This document shows positions 54,602-62,174 of a stretch of DNA of 64,000 nt, piece after piece. The first letter of the stretch is position 1; each line of letters opens with the position of its first letter. The position numbers were made by a program, and so were the translations under genes. The DNA lies in assembly GCA_902802905.1 (NCBI GenBank), contig CADCNT010000007.1, forward strand, positions 31,904-95,903, read 5' to 3'. The notes beneath the pieces were generated by a model. The model ran no database searches. It saw only the letters and a program-made list of their open reading frames with translations, and was not told the origin of the DNA. The stretch comes from an uncultured Erysipelotrichaceae bacterium. Its GTDB lineage: Bacteria; Bacillota_I; Bacilli_A; RFN20; CAG-826.

Positions 54602-55381
54602 ATGTGGGAGAAAGAATTACAAGCTGCTATTGAAGCCGGTTTATTAGCTAAGAAGAAAATCTTAGAGATTTATCATCAAAAATTTGATGTTGAGATTAAA
54701 AGCGATAATTCCCCAGTCACAATTGCTGATAAGAGTGCTGATGAAATTATTCGTAAATACTTATCCAAACAATTCCCAACGCATGCCTTTCTAACCGAAG
54801 AAAGCACCGATGATTTAGCAAGACTTAAAAATGATTTTGTTTGGATTGTTGATCCTGTTGATGGCACAAAAGATTTTGTGGCCAGAGATGATCAATTCAC
54901 AACCAATATTGCTCTTGCTTATAAGCATGAATTAGTAGTTGGTGTTGTTCTTGCTCCTGCTCTAGATGAGATCTATTTTGCTAGTAAAGGAAATGGTTCA
55001 TTTTATCAAAAAGGCTCCAGCAGCCCCGTTAAAATTCATGTTAATGACAAATTAGATGACTTAACAATGCTTACCAGTGTCTTCCATTTTACAGAGGATG
55101 AACAACAATTTATCAATCGCCACGGAGATAAAATCAAACATGTAATGAAACGTGGTAGTTCATTAAAGCCTTGTGCCATTGCCCATGGTTTAGCTGAAAT
55201 TACATTCCGTAGTTCTCCTAATACAAAAGAGTGGGATACAGCAGCATGCCAATTAGTGGTGGAAGAAGCAGGTGGATTATTCGTTCAACCTGATGGTTCA
55301 CCTATTAGATATAATCGTGAAGATGTATATAATAGAAACGGATATATCGTTGTTAATCGTAAAGAAAACTTGCTTAAATAA
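54602..55381 (+). CDS. Inositol-monophosphatase-family phosphatase, CysQ-like 3'(2'),5'-bisphosphate nucleotidase
   Basis: A 259-residue Mg-dependent phosphatase. Metal-binding motifs: EES (in FLTEESTDD), DPVDGTKDF and WDTAACQLVVEEAGG. The DGTKDF form favours CysQ-type over inositol phosphatases. The likely substrate is pAp, which inhibits oligoribonucleases, fitting the position next to nrnA. I start at the ATG 54602. An in-frame ATG at 54584 lies inside nrnA and would add MERQII. Confidence 0.85.
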   Translation: MWEKELQAAIEAGLLAKKKILEIYHQKFDVEIKSDNSPVTIADKSADEIIRKYLSKQFPTHAFLTEESTDDLARLKNDFVWIVDPVDGTKDFVARDDQFTTNIALAYKHELVVGVVLAPALDEIYFASKGNGSFYQKGSSSPVKIHVNDKLDDLTMLTSVFHFTEDEQQFINRHGDKIKHVMKRGSSLKPCAIAHGLAEITFRSSPNTKEWDTAACQLVVEEAGGLFVQPDGSPIRYNREDVYNRNGYIVVNRKENLLK

Positions 55382-55400
55382 GTTCCCCAAGCAAAATAAA

Positions 55401-55430
55401 ACACACATCTTATGATGTGTGATTTTTTTT
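55401..55430 (+). terminator. Rho-independent terminator
   Basis: CACACATC-TTAT-GATGTGTG followed by ATTTTTTTT, after the CysQ-like gene. Confidence 0.85.
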
Positions 55431-55433
55431 ATG

Positions 55434-55508
55434 TGGCTGGGGTACTTGGGATCGAACCAAGGAATGTCGGAGTCAGAGGCCGATGCCTTACCGCTTGGCT
55501 ATACCCCA
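55434..55508 (-). tRNA. tRNA-Gln (anticodon CUG)
   Basis: A 75-base cloverleaf with TGGGGTA acceptor arm, loop CTCTGAC giving anticodon CTG, GGTTCGATCC T-arm and encoded CCA. One C-T mismatch closes the anticodon stem. Lies directly downstream of the kinase-NifU gene on the same strand, possibly in its transcript. Confidence 0.92.
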
Positions 55509-55509
55509 A

Positions 55510-56628
55510 TTATTCAGCAAGTCTGACTTCTACAACTCCAGGAACTTCTTCCTGCAAGATTACTTCTACTAGTTCTTTGATATCACTGTAGGCGTAGGAA
55601 CAACCTTCGCATGCACCAATCATTTTGACATAGACAACGCCATCTCTAAAGGAAACAAATTCACAGTCTCCTCCATCTTTTCTTAAAAAATGTCTAATCT
55701 TATCTAATGTAGAAATAATTAATTTAATTGTATCTCGTTGCTCATCGTCTTCATGTACTTCCATTTCGTATCCATCACATGCAGTTTTTGCATTGTTTAA
55801 GAAATGGCTGGCAACATCAAGGAAGTTAAAGCCATGTTTTTTGCCTTCGCCGCGATAGTGTTTGGTGATGGCGACGTTATACCATTGAAGTGAGATATAC
55901 ATTCTCCATAAGTAGAATCTTTTGATTTCCTCATTACTTGGATTTCCATCACAATATTCATTTAGTAAATTTCTTCCTTCTGAAACTAATCCGTTACCAA
56001 AACAGGCAATATCATAGATTGGATCGTTGTTACCCATAAACTCAAAATCTATAAAGTAGTAATCGCCTTCTGGTGTTTGAACAATGTTGCTTCTTTGAGC
56101 GTCATTATGGCAAAGCGTTTTTCTTTGTCTTTGCAAATAATCTTTATGTAAGAATAAATATCTTCTTAATTCTTCATACAATGGATTGATTTCACTTTGA
56201 TACATAAAAGATTCTTTTTCGTAAATGTTTTCAAATCTGTCGAATGGAGCGTAGTCTTCTCTAGATAAAACAGGGGAGCTATGCAGAGTTTTAAACATTT
56301 TTGCAACTTTTTTATAATCAAAGGAGCTTACTTTATCGATTGAATTTCCTTCAATATATTCGTTGATTTTTATTCCTTTTTCTTCATCAAAATATACATT
56401 CTTACTTGTAATGCCAAGAGAATAGACAATTCTTTGATGTTCTTTTTCTAAAGGACGATTAACCATTTCATTGGCTTGTTCTGTGGAAATATATAAAACA
56501 TATTTCTTTCCTTGTTTGTCTTTAACAATATAGGACATGTTCATCATTCCACCGACTAAAGGGGATACAATGTCGCTTCCTTCACCAAGTACTTTGTTTA
56601 TTAAATCAATGATTTCTGTTTTTTCCAT
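55510..56628 (-). CDS. Choline/ethanolamine-kinase-like protein fused to a NifU-type Fe-S domain
   Basis: A 372-residue protein with two unrelated parts. Residues 1-285 are a LicA/choline-kinase-like fold: a GGMMNMSYIV nucleotide loop, catalytic HNDAQRSN (His174, Asp176, Asn181) and the metal site IDFE (Asp194). Residues about 297-372 match the NifU C-terminal scaffold: IISTLDKIRHFLRKDGGD, then GACEGC with Cys340 and Cys343, and PGVVEV. One uninterrupted frame encodes both, so this is a fusion rather than overlap. An internal ATG at residue 289 could give a free NifU domain but has no good ribosome-binding site. TATAAT ends 7 bases before the start, so the mRNA should be leaderless. The kinase substrate (choline, ethanolamine or a sugar) is not decided by sequence. 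Confidence 0.88.
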   Translation of the reverse strand: MEKTEIIDLINKVLGEGSDIVSPLVGGMMNMSYIVKDKQGKKYVLYISTEQANEMVNRPLEKEHQRIVYSLGITSKNVYFDEEKGIKINEYIEGNSIDKVSSFDYKKVAKMFKTLHSSPVLSREDYAPFDRFENIYEKESFMYQSEINPLYEELRRYLFLHKDYLQRQRKTLCHNDAQRSNIVQTPEGDYYFIDFEFMGNNDPIYDIACFGNGLVSEGRNLLNEYCDGNPSNEEIKRFYLWRMYISLQWYNVAITKHYRGEGKKHGFNFLDVASHFLNNAKTACDGYEMEVHEDDEQRDTIKLIISTLDKIRHFLRKDGGDCEFVSFRDGVVYVKMIGACEGCSYAYSDIKELVEVILQEEVPGVVEVRLAE

Positions 56629-56635
56629 GCAAAAT

Positions 56636-56641
56636 ATTATA
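56636..56641 (-). promoter_or_regulatory. -10 box of the kinase-NifU gene, probably leaderless
   Basis: TATAAT on the minus strand with 7 bases between it and the ATG. The predicted start is one base before the ATG, with no ribosome-binding site. Confidence 0.5.
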
Positions 56642-56681
56642 TAGCACTTATTTATAATTTTCCTATAAAATTATTATTCAG

Positions 56682-57176
56682 ATGAAAGCACGTCGTATTT
56701 TGTTTTATATCTTCATGGTTATTGTAATCGCAATAAATGTTTTAATTATCGTTGAGTCCGCAATCGGAGGAGATGGTAGTGCTTCTCAATCTTTCTCATT
56801 TAGCGAAGCATTCATCAATTGGATCGAAAGTTTTGACCCTAGCACGGTTTTAATTCCAGATAGAGAAGCATTCCACGCTGTATTTAGAAAAGTGGTGGGA
56901 CATTTCTTACTCTTTGGTGGTTCGGGTTTGTTTACCACTTTAACTCTCATGATGCATGATAAACTTTATGACAAGTTCAAATGGAAAATTATTTTGTTCT
57001 CTGCTGGATTTGGACTTACTATTGCTTTTATTAGCGAACTCATCCAATATTTTACTCCTGATAGATATGGAGCGTTCACTGATGTATTAATTGACTTTGG
57101 TGGCTATGTCCTATTTATGGGGCTTAGTTACCTAGTTACCTTCCTAATATTTAAAAAACATAGAAAAAACAAATAA
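56682..57176 (+). CDS. VanZ-like membrane protein
   Basis: A 164-residue protein with about four membrane helices. The family motif SELIQYFTPDRYGAFTDVLIDFGGY (ExxQ...R...D...D) is clear. VanZ proteins give low-level teicoplanin resistance in some bacteria, but the general role is unknown. No ribosome-binding site; TATTAT or TAAAAT boxes lie 4-10 bases before the ATG. Confidence 0.85.
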   Translation: MKARRILFYIFMVIVIAINVLIIVESAIGGDGSASQSFSFSEAFINWIESFDPSTVLIPDREAFHAVFRKVVGHFLLFGGSGLFTTLTLMMHDKLYDKFKWKIILFSAGFGLTIAFISELIQYFTPDRYGAFTDVLIDFGGYVLFMGLSYLVTFLIFKKHRKNK

Positions 57177-57206
57177 AAAACCTCGATTGAATCGAGGATT
57201 TTTTTC
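57175..57206. terminator. Bidirectional terminator between the VanZ-like gene and the tRNA operon
   Basis: CCTCGATT-G-AATCGAGG with a T run downstream on + and an A run upstream that is a T run on -. It serves both convergent units. Confidence 0.8.
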
Positions 57207-57210
57207 TTAA

Positions 57211-57298
57211 TGGTGCCCGGGACCGGAATCGAACCGGTACGGTTTATACAACCGCAAGATTTTAAGTCTTGTGCGTCTACCTGTTCCGCCACCTGGGC
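57211..57298 (-). tRNA. tRNA-Leu (anticodon UAA)
   Basis: An 88-base class II tRNA with a variable arm, anticodon stem CAAGA/TCTTG around CTTAAAA, and encoded CCA. Last gene of a five-tRNA minus-strand operon. Confidence 0.94.
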
Positions 57299-57307
57299 AA
57301 TATTAAG

Positions 57308-57383
57308 TGGTGACTCGCCGGAGATTCGAACTCCGGACCCCTTGATTAAAAGTCAAGTGCTCTACCGACTGAGCTAGCGAGTC
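57308..57383 (-). tRNA. tRNA-Lys (anticodon UUU)
   Basis: 76 bases. GACTCGC acceptor stem, loop CTTTTAA giving TTT, GGTTCGAATC-like T-arm (AGTTCGAATCT) and encoded CCA. Confidence 0.95.
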
Positions 57384-57388
57384 AACTT

Positions 57389-57464
57389 TGGCTGGGGTGG
57401 GTGGGATCGAACCACCGAGATGACAGAGTCAAAGTCTGTTGCCTTACCTCTTGGCTACACCCCA
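57389..57464 (-). tRNA. tRNA-Gln (anticodon UUG)
   Basis: 76 bases. TGGGGTG acceptor, anticodon stem ACAGA/TCTGT around CTTTGAC giving TTG, and encoded CCA. With the CUG tRNA at 55434, both Gln codons are covered in this window. Confidence 0.95.
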
Positions 57465-57471
57465 ACTTTCG

Positions 57472-57555
57472 TGGTGGAGGGGGGCAGATTCGAACCGCCG
57501 AACCCTAAGGAGCTGATTTACAGTCAGCCGCGTTTAGCCTCTTCGCTACCCCTCC
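57472..57555 (-). tRNA. tRNA-Tyr (anticodon GUA)
   Basis: 84 bases, class II with variable arm. GGAGGGG acceptor, anticodon stem GCTGA/TCAGC around CTGTAAA giving GTA, and encoded CCA. Confidence 0.95.
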
Positions 57556-57581
57556 ATTTTCTGGTATAGCTCGCGCATTGA

Positions 57582-57657
57582 TGGTGGATGCTGAGGGGCT
57601 CGAACCCCCGACCTCCGCCGTGTAAAGGCGATGCTCTCCCAGCTGAGCTAAGCATCC
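57582..57657 (-). tRNA. tRNA-Val (anticodon UAC)
   Basis: 76 bases. GGATGCT acceptor, loop TTTACAC giving TAC, GGGTTCGAGCCC T-arm and encoded CCA. First gene of the tRNA operon. Confidence 0.95.
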
Positions 57658-57680
57658 GCTTTTGCAGATACGCAAGACAT

Positions 57681-57709
57681 AATATACCATTATGAGTATC
57701 ATAAATCAA
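57681..57709 (-). promoter_or_regulatory. Promoter of the tRNA operon
   Basis: On the minus strand, TTGATT (57709-57704) and TATATT (57686-57681) are separated by 17 bases, with the predicted start just ahead of tRNA-Val. Confidence 0.65.
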
Positions 57710-57710
57710 T

Positions 57711-57740
57711 AAAAAAATCGCCTTTTTCACAGGCGACTTT
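57711..57740 (-). terminator. Rho-independent terminator after pgi
   Basis: TCGCCT and AGGCGA stem with T run on the minus strand, separating pgi from the tRNA operon. Confidence 0.8.
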
Positions 57741-57751
57741 TTGTTTAAGAC

Positions 57752-57771
57752 AACTATATTATAATATAGTT
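57752..57771. repeat. Perfect palindrome overlapping the pgi stop codon
   Basis: AACTATATTA and TAATATAGTT are perfect 10-base arms with no centre. It has no T run of its own. Possibly an mRNA 3'-end structure or a binding site. Confidence 0.4.
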
Positions 57772-59050
57772 AGTATCCTTTTTTACCTAAGAGGTGGAAC
57801 ATGTTTTTCTTATAAATTTCCACGCCTGGTTGATTGAATGGATTGATGTCTAATAAGTAAGCACTCATAGCGCATGTTCTCATGAAGAAATAGAACAAAT
57901 ATCCGAGTGTTTTGGCATCTAATTTTTCAATGGTAATGATGTTACATGGAACTCCGCCATCTTCTTCGTGGGCTTTAAGTGTTCCTTGATATGCCATTTG
58001 ATTGACATAAGATAATTTCTTGCCGGCTAAATAATTTAAGCCATCAAGATCATCTTTGTCAGAAGGAATTTCAACATCTAATTGTGGGTTTAAAACATTA
58101 ACGATAGTTTCGAATAAGAGTGGTGTACCATCTTGAATAAATTGACCTAAACTGTGTAAATCAGTAGAGAAGGTTGCACTAGTTGGTAATAAACCCTTCT
58201 TTTCTTTTCCCTCACTCTCACCGAATAATTGCTTTAACCATTCGGATAATTGAGACATTTGTGGTTCATAAGTCACAAACATTTCTACTGGTCTATTATG
58301 TCTTAACATATAATCTCTACTAACAGCGTAGCGATAGGCTTTGTTTTCTTGAAGATTATCATTATCAAATTCTTTTTGAGCTTTAGCAGCGCCTTCAAGC
58401 ATAGCTTTGACGTCTACACCTGCTACTGCAAGTGGGAATAAACCAACTGGAGTGAGAACACTATATCTACCACCGATATCATCTGGTAAAACATAGGTGC
58501 TATAGCCTTCTTGGTTACATAATGTTTTTAAAGCACCACGAGCTTTATCAGTGACTGCATAGATGGCTTTTTTTGATTTTTCCTTACCAACTTTTCTTTC
58601 GAGTAAGTCTTTTAATAATCTAAATGCGATTGAGGTTTCAGTAGTGGTGCCACTTTTTGAAATGACGTTAATCGCAAAGTTCTTGTCTTTTAAATACTCT
58701 AAAACTTGGGCTGTATAGTTAGGAGAGAATGTTTGACCCATGAAAATAATTTCTGGTTTGTCTTGACCTTTAAGTCCTTTAAGAGCATCTAAAGCACATT
58801 TTGCGCCTAAATAGCTTCCTCCAATACCAGCTACTACAAGAACATCAAAATTATCTCTAACATATTTTGCTTCTTTAAATAATCTTTCAAGTTCTTCTTT
58901 GTTATAATCACTTGGCCAAGTGGACCAACCTAAAAAGTCACTACCAGGACCGGTTTTTTCATCAATCATTTTATTGATTCTTGTAACATCGGCTTGGTAT
59001 TTTTGAATCTCTTTTTCACTAATTACGTTGCTAACATCAACTTTAATCAT
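57770..59050 (-). CDS. pgi: Glucose-6-phosphate isomerase
   Basis: A 426-residue glycolytic enzyme of the short bacterial type. Family segments: VVAGIGGSYLGAKCALDAL, ISKSGTTTETSIAFR, DDIGGRYSVLTPVGL, and the C-terminal GTLKAHEEDGGVP and FFMRTCAMSAYLLDINPFNQPGVE. Overlaps the upstream S1 gene by 8 bases (ATGATTAA). Full length. Confidence 0.97.
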   Translation of the reverse strand: MIKVDVSNVISEKEIQKYQADVTRINKMIDEKTGPGSDFLGWSTWPSDYNKEELERLFKEAKYVRDNFDVLVVAGIGGSYLGAKCALDALKGLKGQDKPEIIFMGQTFSPNYTAQVLEYLKDKNFAINVISKSGTTTETSIAFRLLKDLLERKVGKEKSKKAIYAVTDKARGALKTLCNQEGYSTYVLPDDIGGRYSVLTPVGLFPLAVAGVDVKAMLEGAAKAQKEFDNDNLQENKAYRYAVSRDYMLRHNRPVEMFVTYEPQMSQLSEWLKQLFGESEGKEKKGLLPTSATFSTDLHSLGQFIQDGTPLLFETIVNVLNPQLDVEIPSDKDDLDGLNYLAGKKLSYVNQMAYQGTLKAHEEDGGVPCNIITIEKLDAKTLGYLFYFFMRTCAMSAYLLDINPFNQPGVEIYKKNMFHLLGKKGY

Positions 59051-59423
59051 TATCTTTATCTTCCTTTGCTAATTGTAAAGTTTGTTCTATCCATTCTGGG
59101 AGCTTGGCTTCAAGATCTTTAAAATCTGCCTGATCGAATTGAGCGTCATGATGAATAGAATCATTATGGGAATTAAATTTTTCAGAGTCAGGGACAGCTT
59201 TATATGACACTCTTAAAAATCCATTGGATGGATCGATGGAAAGAACTTTAACTTTAAGTTGGTCACCTATCGTGCCGTATTTTTCGATGTCTCTTACATA
59301 ACTATCGGTGAGTTCGGAAATATGAAGCAAACCATTTTGTCCGTTCTCAAAAGTTAAGAACAAAGCATATGGTCTTACTTGGTTAACAACACCGATGATA
59401 ATGTCTCCGACTTTATATTCCAT
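59043..59423 (-). CDS. S1-domain RNA-binding protein (YugI-like)
   Basis: A 126-residue protein with an N-terminal S1 domain (YKVGDIIIGVVNQVRPYALFLTFENGQNGLLHISEL) and a charged C-terminal tail. It resembles the general-stress S1 protein YugI of Bacillus, also encoded near pgi. I place the start at 59423 (MEYKVGD). The frame extends to 59474, but that part would be encoded in the neighbouring terminator region. Coupled to pgi. Confidence 0.85.
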   Translation of the reverse strand: MEYKVGDIIIGVVNQVRPYALFLTFENGQNGLLHISELTDSYVRDIEKYGTIGDQLKVKVLSIDPSNGFLRVSYKAVPDSEKFNSHNDSIHHDAQFDQADFKDLEAKLPEWIEQTLQLAKEDKDND

Positions 59424-59460
59424 ACATAATAATGTATCACTCTTGTTTTTAAAAATATAT

Positions 59461-59492
59461 AAAAAATAGACCACGAAATTTCATGGTCTATT
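59461..59492 (-). terminator. Terminator after the HAD gene
   Basis: TAGACCA and TGGTCTA arms around GAAATTTC, with six A on the + strand giving the T run on the minus strand. Confidence 0.75.
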
Positions 59493-59505
59493 ATTTGAGT
59501 TTGAT

Positions 59506-60336
59506 TTATTTTGCTGCTAACGCTTTCTCTTTAGCTTCAAGGATGGCTCTATTAGAGATGTCATCAATAATGATTTTGAAGACTTTTTCCATATCGGCGT
59601 CTTTAGAATAATCTGCTTTAACAATGAAACGGCAACGGTTATCTTTTAAGATTTGAGTTACCTTGTCTTTGTTATCATCAGTGTAAACGCCAATGGAGTA
59701 GCCTTTGTTCTTGTTGACAAGAGTCATACAAGCCACGTCAGTCATTCCATCCCCAATATAGGCGATATTTGTGTATGGGATTCTTAATCCATCACGCGCC
59801 TTTTCGTTAACAGAATCATCATCTTGTACATCAGTAACGCCTTTGGCAATTCTAAAGAAGAATTGAGTTTTTTGTGTATAGTTGATAGCGAGTTTTGGCC
59901 AAACTGGTTCGCCGTTCTCATAGTAGTATTCGCATCCATACACTTTTGTAAAGCAGTCGTAGATAGCACAGCCTTCAAGAATTTCTTTTGTTCCGGAACT
60001 GACTAAATAGTGTTCAACTTTAACCCCTTTTGTAGCTCCGTATTCATTAATTCTTTGGAACCAAGTTGTGACACCTGGATGGTACTTGATATTTTTACCG
60101 CATTCTCTTAATACTTCACGTGTTAATTTAATGCCTTTTTCTTTTGCTTTTGCAATCATCATAAACATATAGGAAAGTATTCTTTCACATCCAGATTTTT
60201 GTGAGAACTCTCCAGTTGCTCCCCAGAATTCTGCAGGTGTCATGCCCACCATTGGAATAAAGGAATAATTCTGCATATCAGTGGTGGATAACGTTTTATC
60301 GAAATCATACATGATTGCTAAGATTGGTTTGCTCAT
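59506..60336 (-). CDS. HAD-superfamily phosphatase
   Basis: A 276-residue protein with motif I DFDKTLST (nucleophile Asp), motif II around LVSSGTKE, and motif IV GDGMTDVAC. The insert between motifs I and II is mostly helical, so a C1-type cap as in phosphoserine-phosphatase-like HAD-IB enzymes. Substrate not known. The start at 60336 (MSKPILAIMYDFDKT) follows GAGG at 7 bases. An earlier in-frame start at 60363 is less likely. Confidence 0.85.
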   Translation of the reverse strand: MSKPILAIMYDFDKTLSTTDMQNYSFIPMVGMTPAEFWGATGEFSQKSGCERILSYMFMMIAKAKEKGIKLTREVLRECGKNIKYHPGVTTWFQRINEYGATKGVKVEHYLVSSGTKEILEGCAIYDCFTKVYGCEYYYENGEPVWPKLAINYTQKTQFFFRIAKGVTDVQDDDSVNEKARDGLRIPYTNIAYIGDGMTDVACMTLVNKNKGYSIGVYTDDNKDKVTQILKDNRCRFIVKADYSKDADMEKVFKIIIDDISNRAILEAKEKALAAK

Positions 60337-60438
60337 ATTTTTACCTCGCAAGTATATTATCACAAAAAGATAATATAGGTCAAATCATGAAAAAATAAGC
60401 TATTTTACCCTACTTATATTTGAAAATCATCAATAATA

Positions 60439-60454
60439 GTTAGTTATGACTAAC
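60439..60454. repeat. Inverted repeat upstream of gpmI
   Basis: GTTAGT-TATG-ACTAAC, perfect 6-base arms, about 105 bases upstream of gpmI in the divergent region with the HAD gene. Candidate operator. Confidence 0.35.
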
Positions 60455-60508
60455 ATATATTATATTAAAGATTAATAAATATTATTTTTCTTGAGCATAT
60501 CGCTTGAG

Positions 60509-60524
60509 AGAAAATTAATTTTCT
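60509..60524. repeat. Perfect palindrome in the gpmI promoter region
   Basis: AGAAAATTAATTTTCT is self-complementary. It overlaps a possible -35 (TTGAGA, 60505-60510), with ATAATAT downstream as a possible -10. A repressor site is plausible. Confidence 0.4.
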
Positions 60525-60560
60525 TTTAGAATAATATAGGCCTTGAAAGGAAGGCATTTT

Positions 60561-62165
60561 ATGGAAAACAAAAGACCTGTAATTTTATGCATCATGGATG
60601 GATTCGGAATTAGACATAACCCATATGGTAATGCAGTATATGACGCTAAGAAACCAAATCTTGATGCTTATTTTAAAAAATATTCTTATACAGAAATCAA
60701 TGCTTCTGGTGAATATGTTGGTTTGCCAGATGGACAAATGGGCAACTCTGAAGTTGGTCATATGAATATGGGAGCGGGTAGAATTGTCTATCAATCCCTA
60801 ACCTTAATCAACAAAGCAATTAAAGATGGTGATTTCTTTGATAATGAGAAATACTTAGCTGCAATTGAACATGCTAAGAAGAATCATTCTAAGCTTCACA
60901 TCTTTGGCTTAACTAGTGATGGTGGTGTTCACTCTCATATTAATCACATTTTGGCCATTATCGAACTAGCGGCTAAAAGTGGTTTAGATGATGTCTATAT
61001 GCACTGCTTCATGGATGGTAGAGACGTCGATCCACAAGCTGGTGTTCACTATGTTGATATGATTCAAAAGAAAATGGATGAATTACATTTTGGTCATATT
61101 GCTGATATCGGTGGTAGATATTGGGGTATGGATAGAGATAAAAACATGGACCGTGTTGACATCCATTACCGCTTAATGGTGGATCATGATGGACCAAGCT
61201 TTGATGACTACCATGAATATTTCAAAAAACAATATGAAGAACTTCCAAAACTTGGTAAAGCCCCAAGTGATGAATTCTTAATCCCAACATATAACGCGAA
61301 TGTCGATGGAAGAATCGGTGATAATGATGCGATTATCTTTATGAATTATCGTCCAGATAGAGCGATCCAAATCTCTACTTTATTCACTAATCCAAACTTC
61401 TATGAGAAACCTGCTTTAAAAGAAGATGGTTCTCCAGCGTGGAAAGCATATAAACCAGCACACTCACTTAAAAACATTTTCTATGTTTGCACAATGAAAT
61501 ACGCTGATAGTGTGAAAGGCGTTATCGCTTTTGAACCTCAAAAATTAACAAATATTTTAGGCCAATATCTTGCAGATCAAGGCTTAACTCAATTAAGAAT
61601 TGCGGAAACTGAAAAGTACGCTCATGTTACATTCTTCTTTGATGGCACTATGAACTTTGATGGAGTGGAACGTCCTGAACTTAAGGGATGCAGAAGAGTC
61701 TTAATCAACTCACCAAAAGTTCCAACCTATGATATGCAACCAGAAATGAGTGCCTATCTTGTCTTGGATGCTTTAATGAAAGAACTCAATAAACATGACT
61801 TAGATGTTGTCATTCTTAACTTCGCTAACTGTGACATGGTTGGTCATACTGCTGTTCATGATGCTTGCGTTAAAGCAGTTGAAACCGTTGATACTTGTGT
61901 TGGTAAGATTATTGAATGGTGTGAAGAAAATGGTGCAACACTTTTAGTGACTGCTGACCATGGTAACGCTGAAGAAATCTTAGACGCTAACGGCAAACCA
62001 ATGACAGCACACACTACAAACTTAGTACCATTCTGTATCAATAGAGTTGGTCTCAAGTTAAGACAAAAAGAAGGTAAACTCGCCGACATTGCTCCTACTA
62101 TGCTTGAATTATTAGGTTTAGAAAAACCAACGGAAATGACTGGCGAGTCACTCATTGAAAAATAA
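60561..62165 (+). CDS. gpmI: 2,3-bisphosphoglycerate-independent phosphoglycerate mutase
   Basis: A 534-residue metal-dependent glycolytic enzyme. Alkaline-phosphatase fold with CIMDGFG, the catalytic Ser in GQMGNSEVGHMNMGAGRI, HCFMDGRDVDP, and VTADHGNAE. The start at 60561 follows AAAGGAAGG. A TTG at 60543 is in frame but precedes the ribosome-binding site. Slightly longer than the usual ~510 residues. Confidence 0.97.
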   Translation: MENKRPVILCIMDGFGIRHNPYGNAVYDAKKPNLDAYFKKYSYTEINASGEYVGLPDGQMGNSEVGHMNMGAGRIVYQSLTLINKAIKDGDFFDNEKYLAAIEHAKKNHSKLHIFGLTSDGGVHSHINHILAIIELAAKSGLDDVYMHCFMDGRDVDPQAGVHYVDMIQKKMDELHFGHIADIGGRYWGMDRDKNMDRVDIHYRLMVDHDGPSFDDYHEYFKKQYEELPKLGKAPSDEFLIPTYNANVDGRIGDNDAIIFMNYRPDRAIQISTLFTNPNFYEKPALKEDGSPAWKAYKPAHSLKNIFYVCTMKYADSVKGVIAFEPQKLTNILGQYLADQGLTQLRIAETEKYAHVTFFFDGTMNFDGVERPELKGCRRVLINSPKVPTYDMQPEMSAYLVLDALMKELNKHDLDVVILNFANCDMVGHTAVHDACVKAVETVDTCVGKIIEWCEENGATLLVTADHGNAEEILDANGKPMTAHTTNLVPFCINRVGLKLRQKEGKLADIAPTMLELLGLEKPTEMTGESLIEK

Positions 62166-62174
62166 GGAGGTATT

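Noticed and set aside
57505..57730. Two overlapping minus-strand frames of 65 and 68 residues
   Set aside because: They lie across the tRNA-Val and tRNA-Tyr genes and have no homology or ribosome-binding site; they are shadows of the tRNAs.
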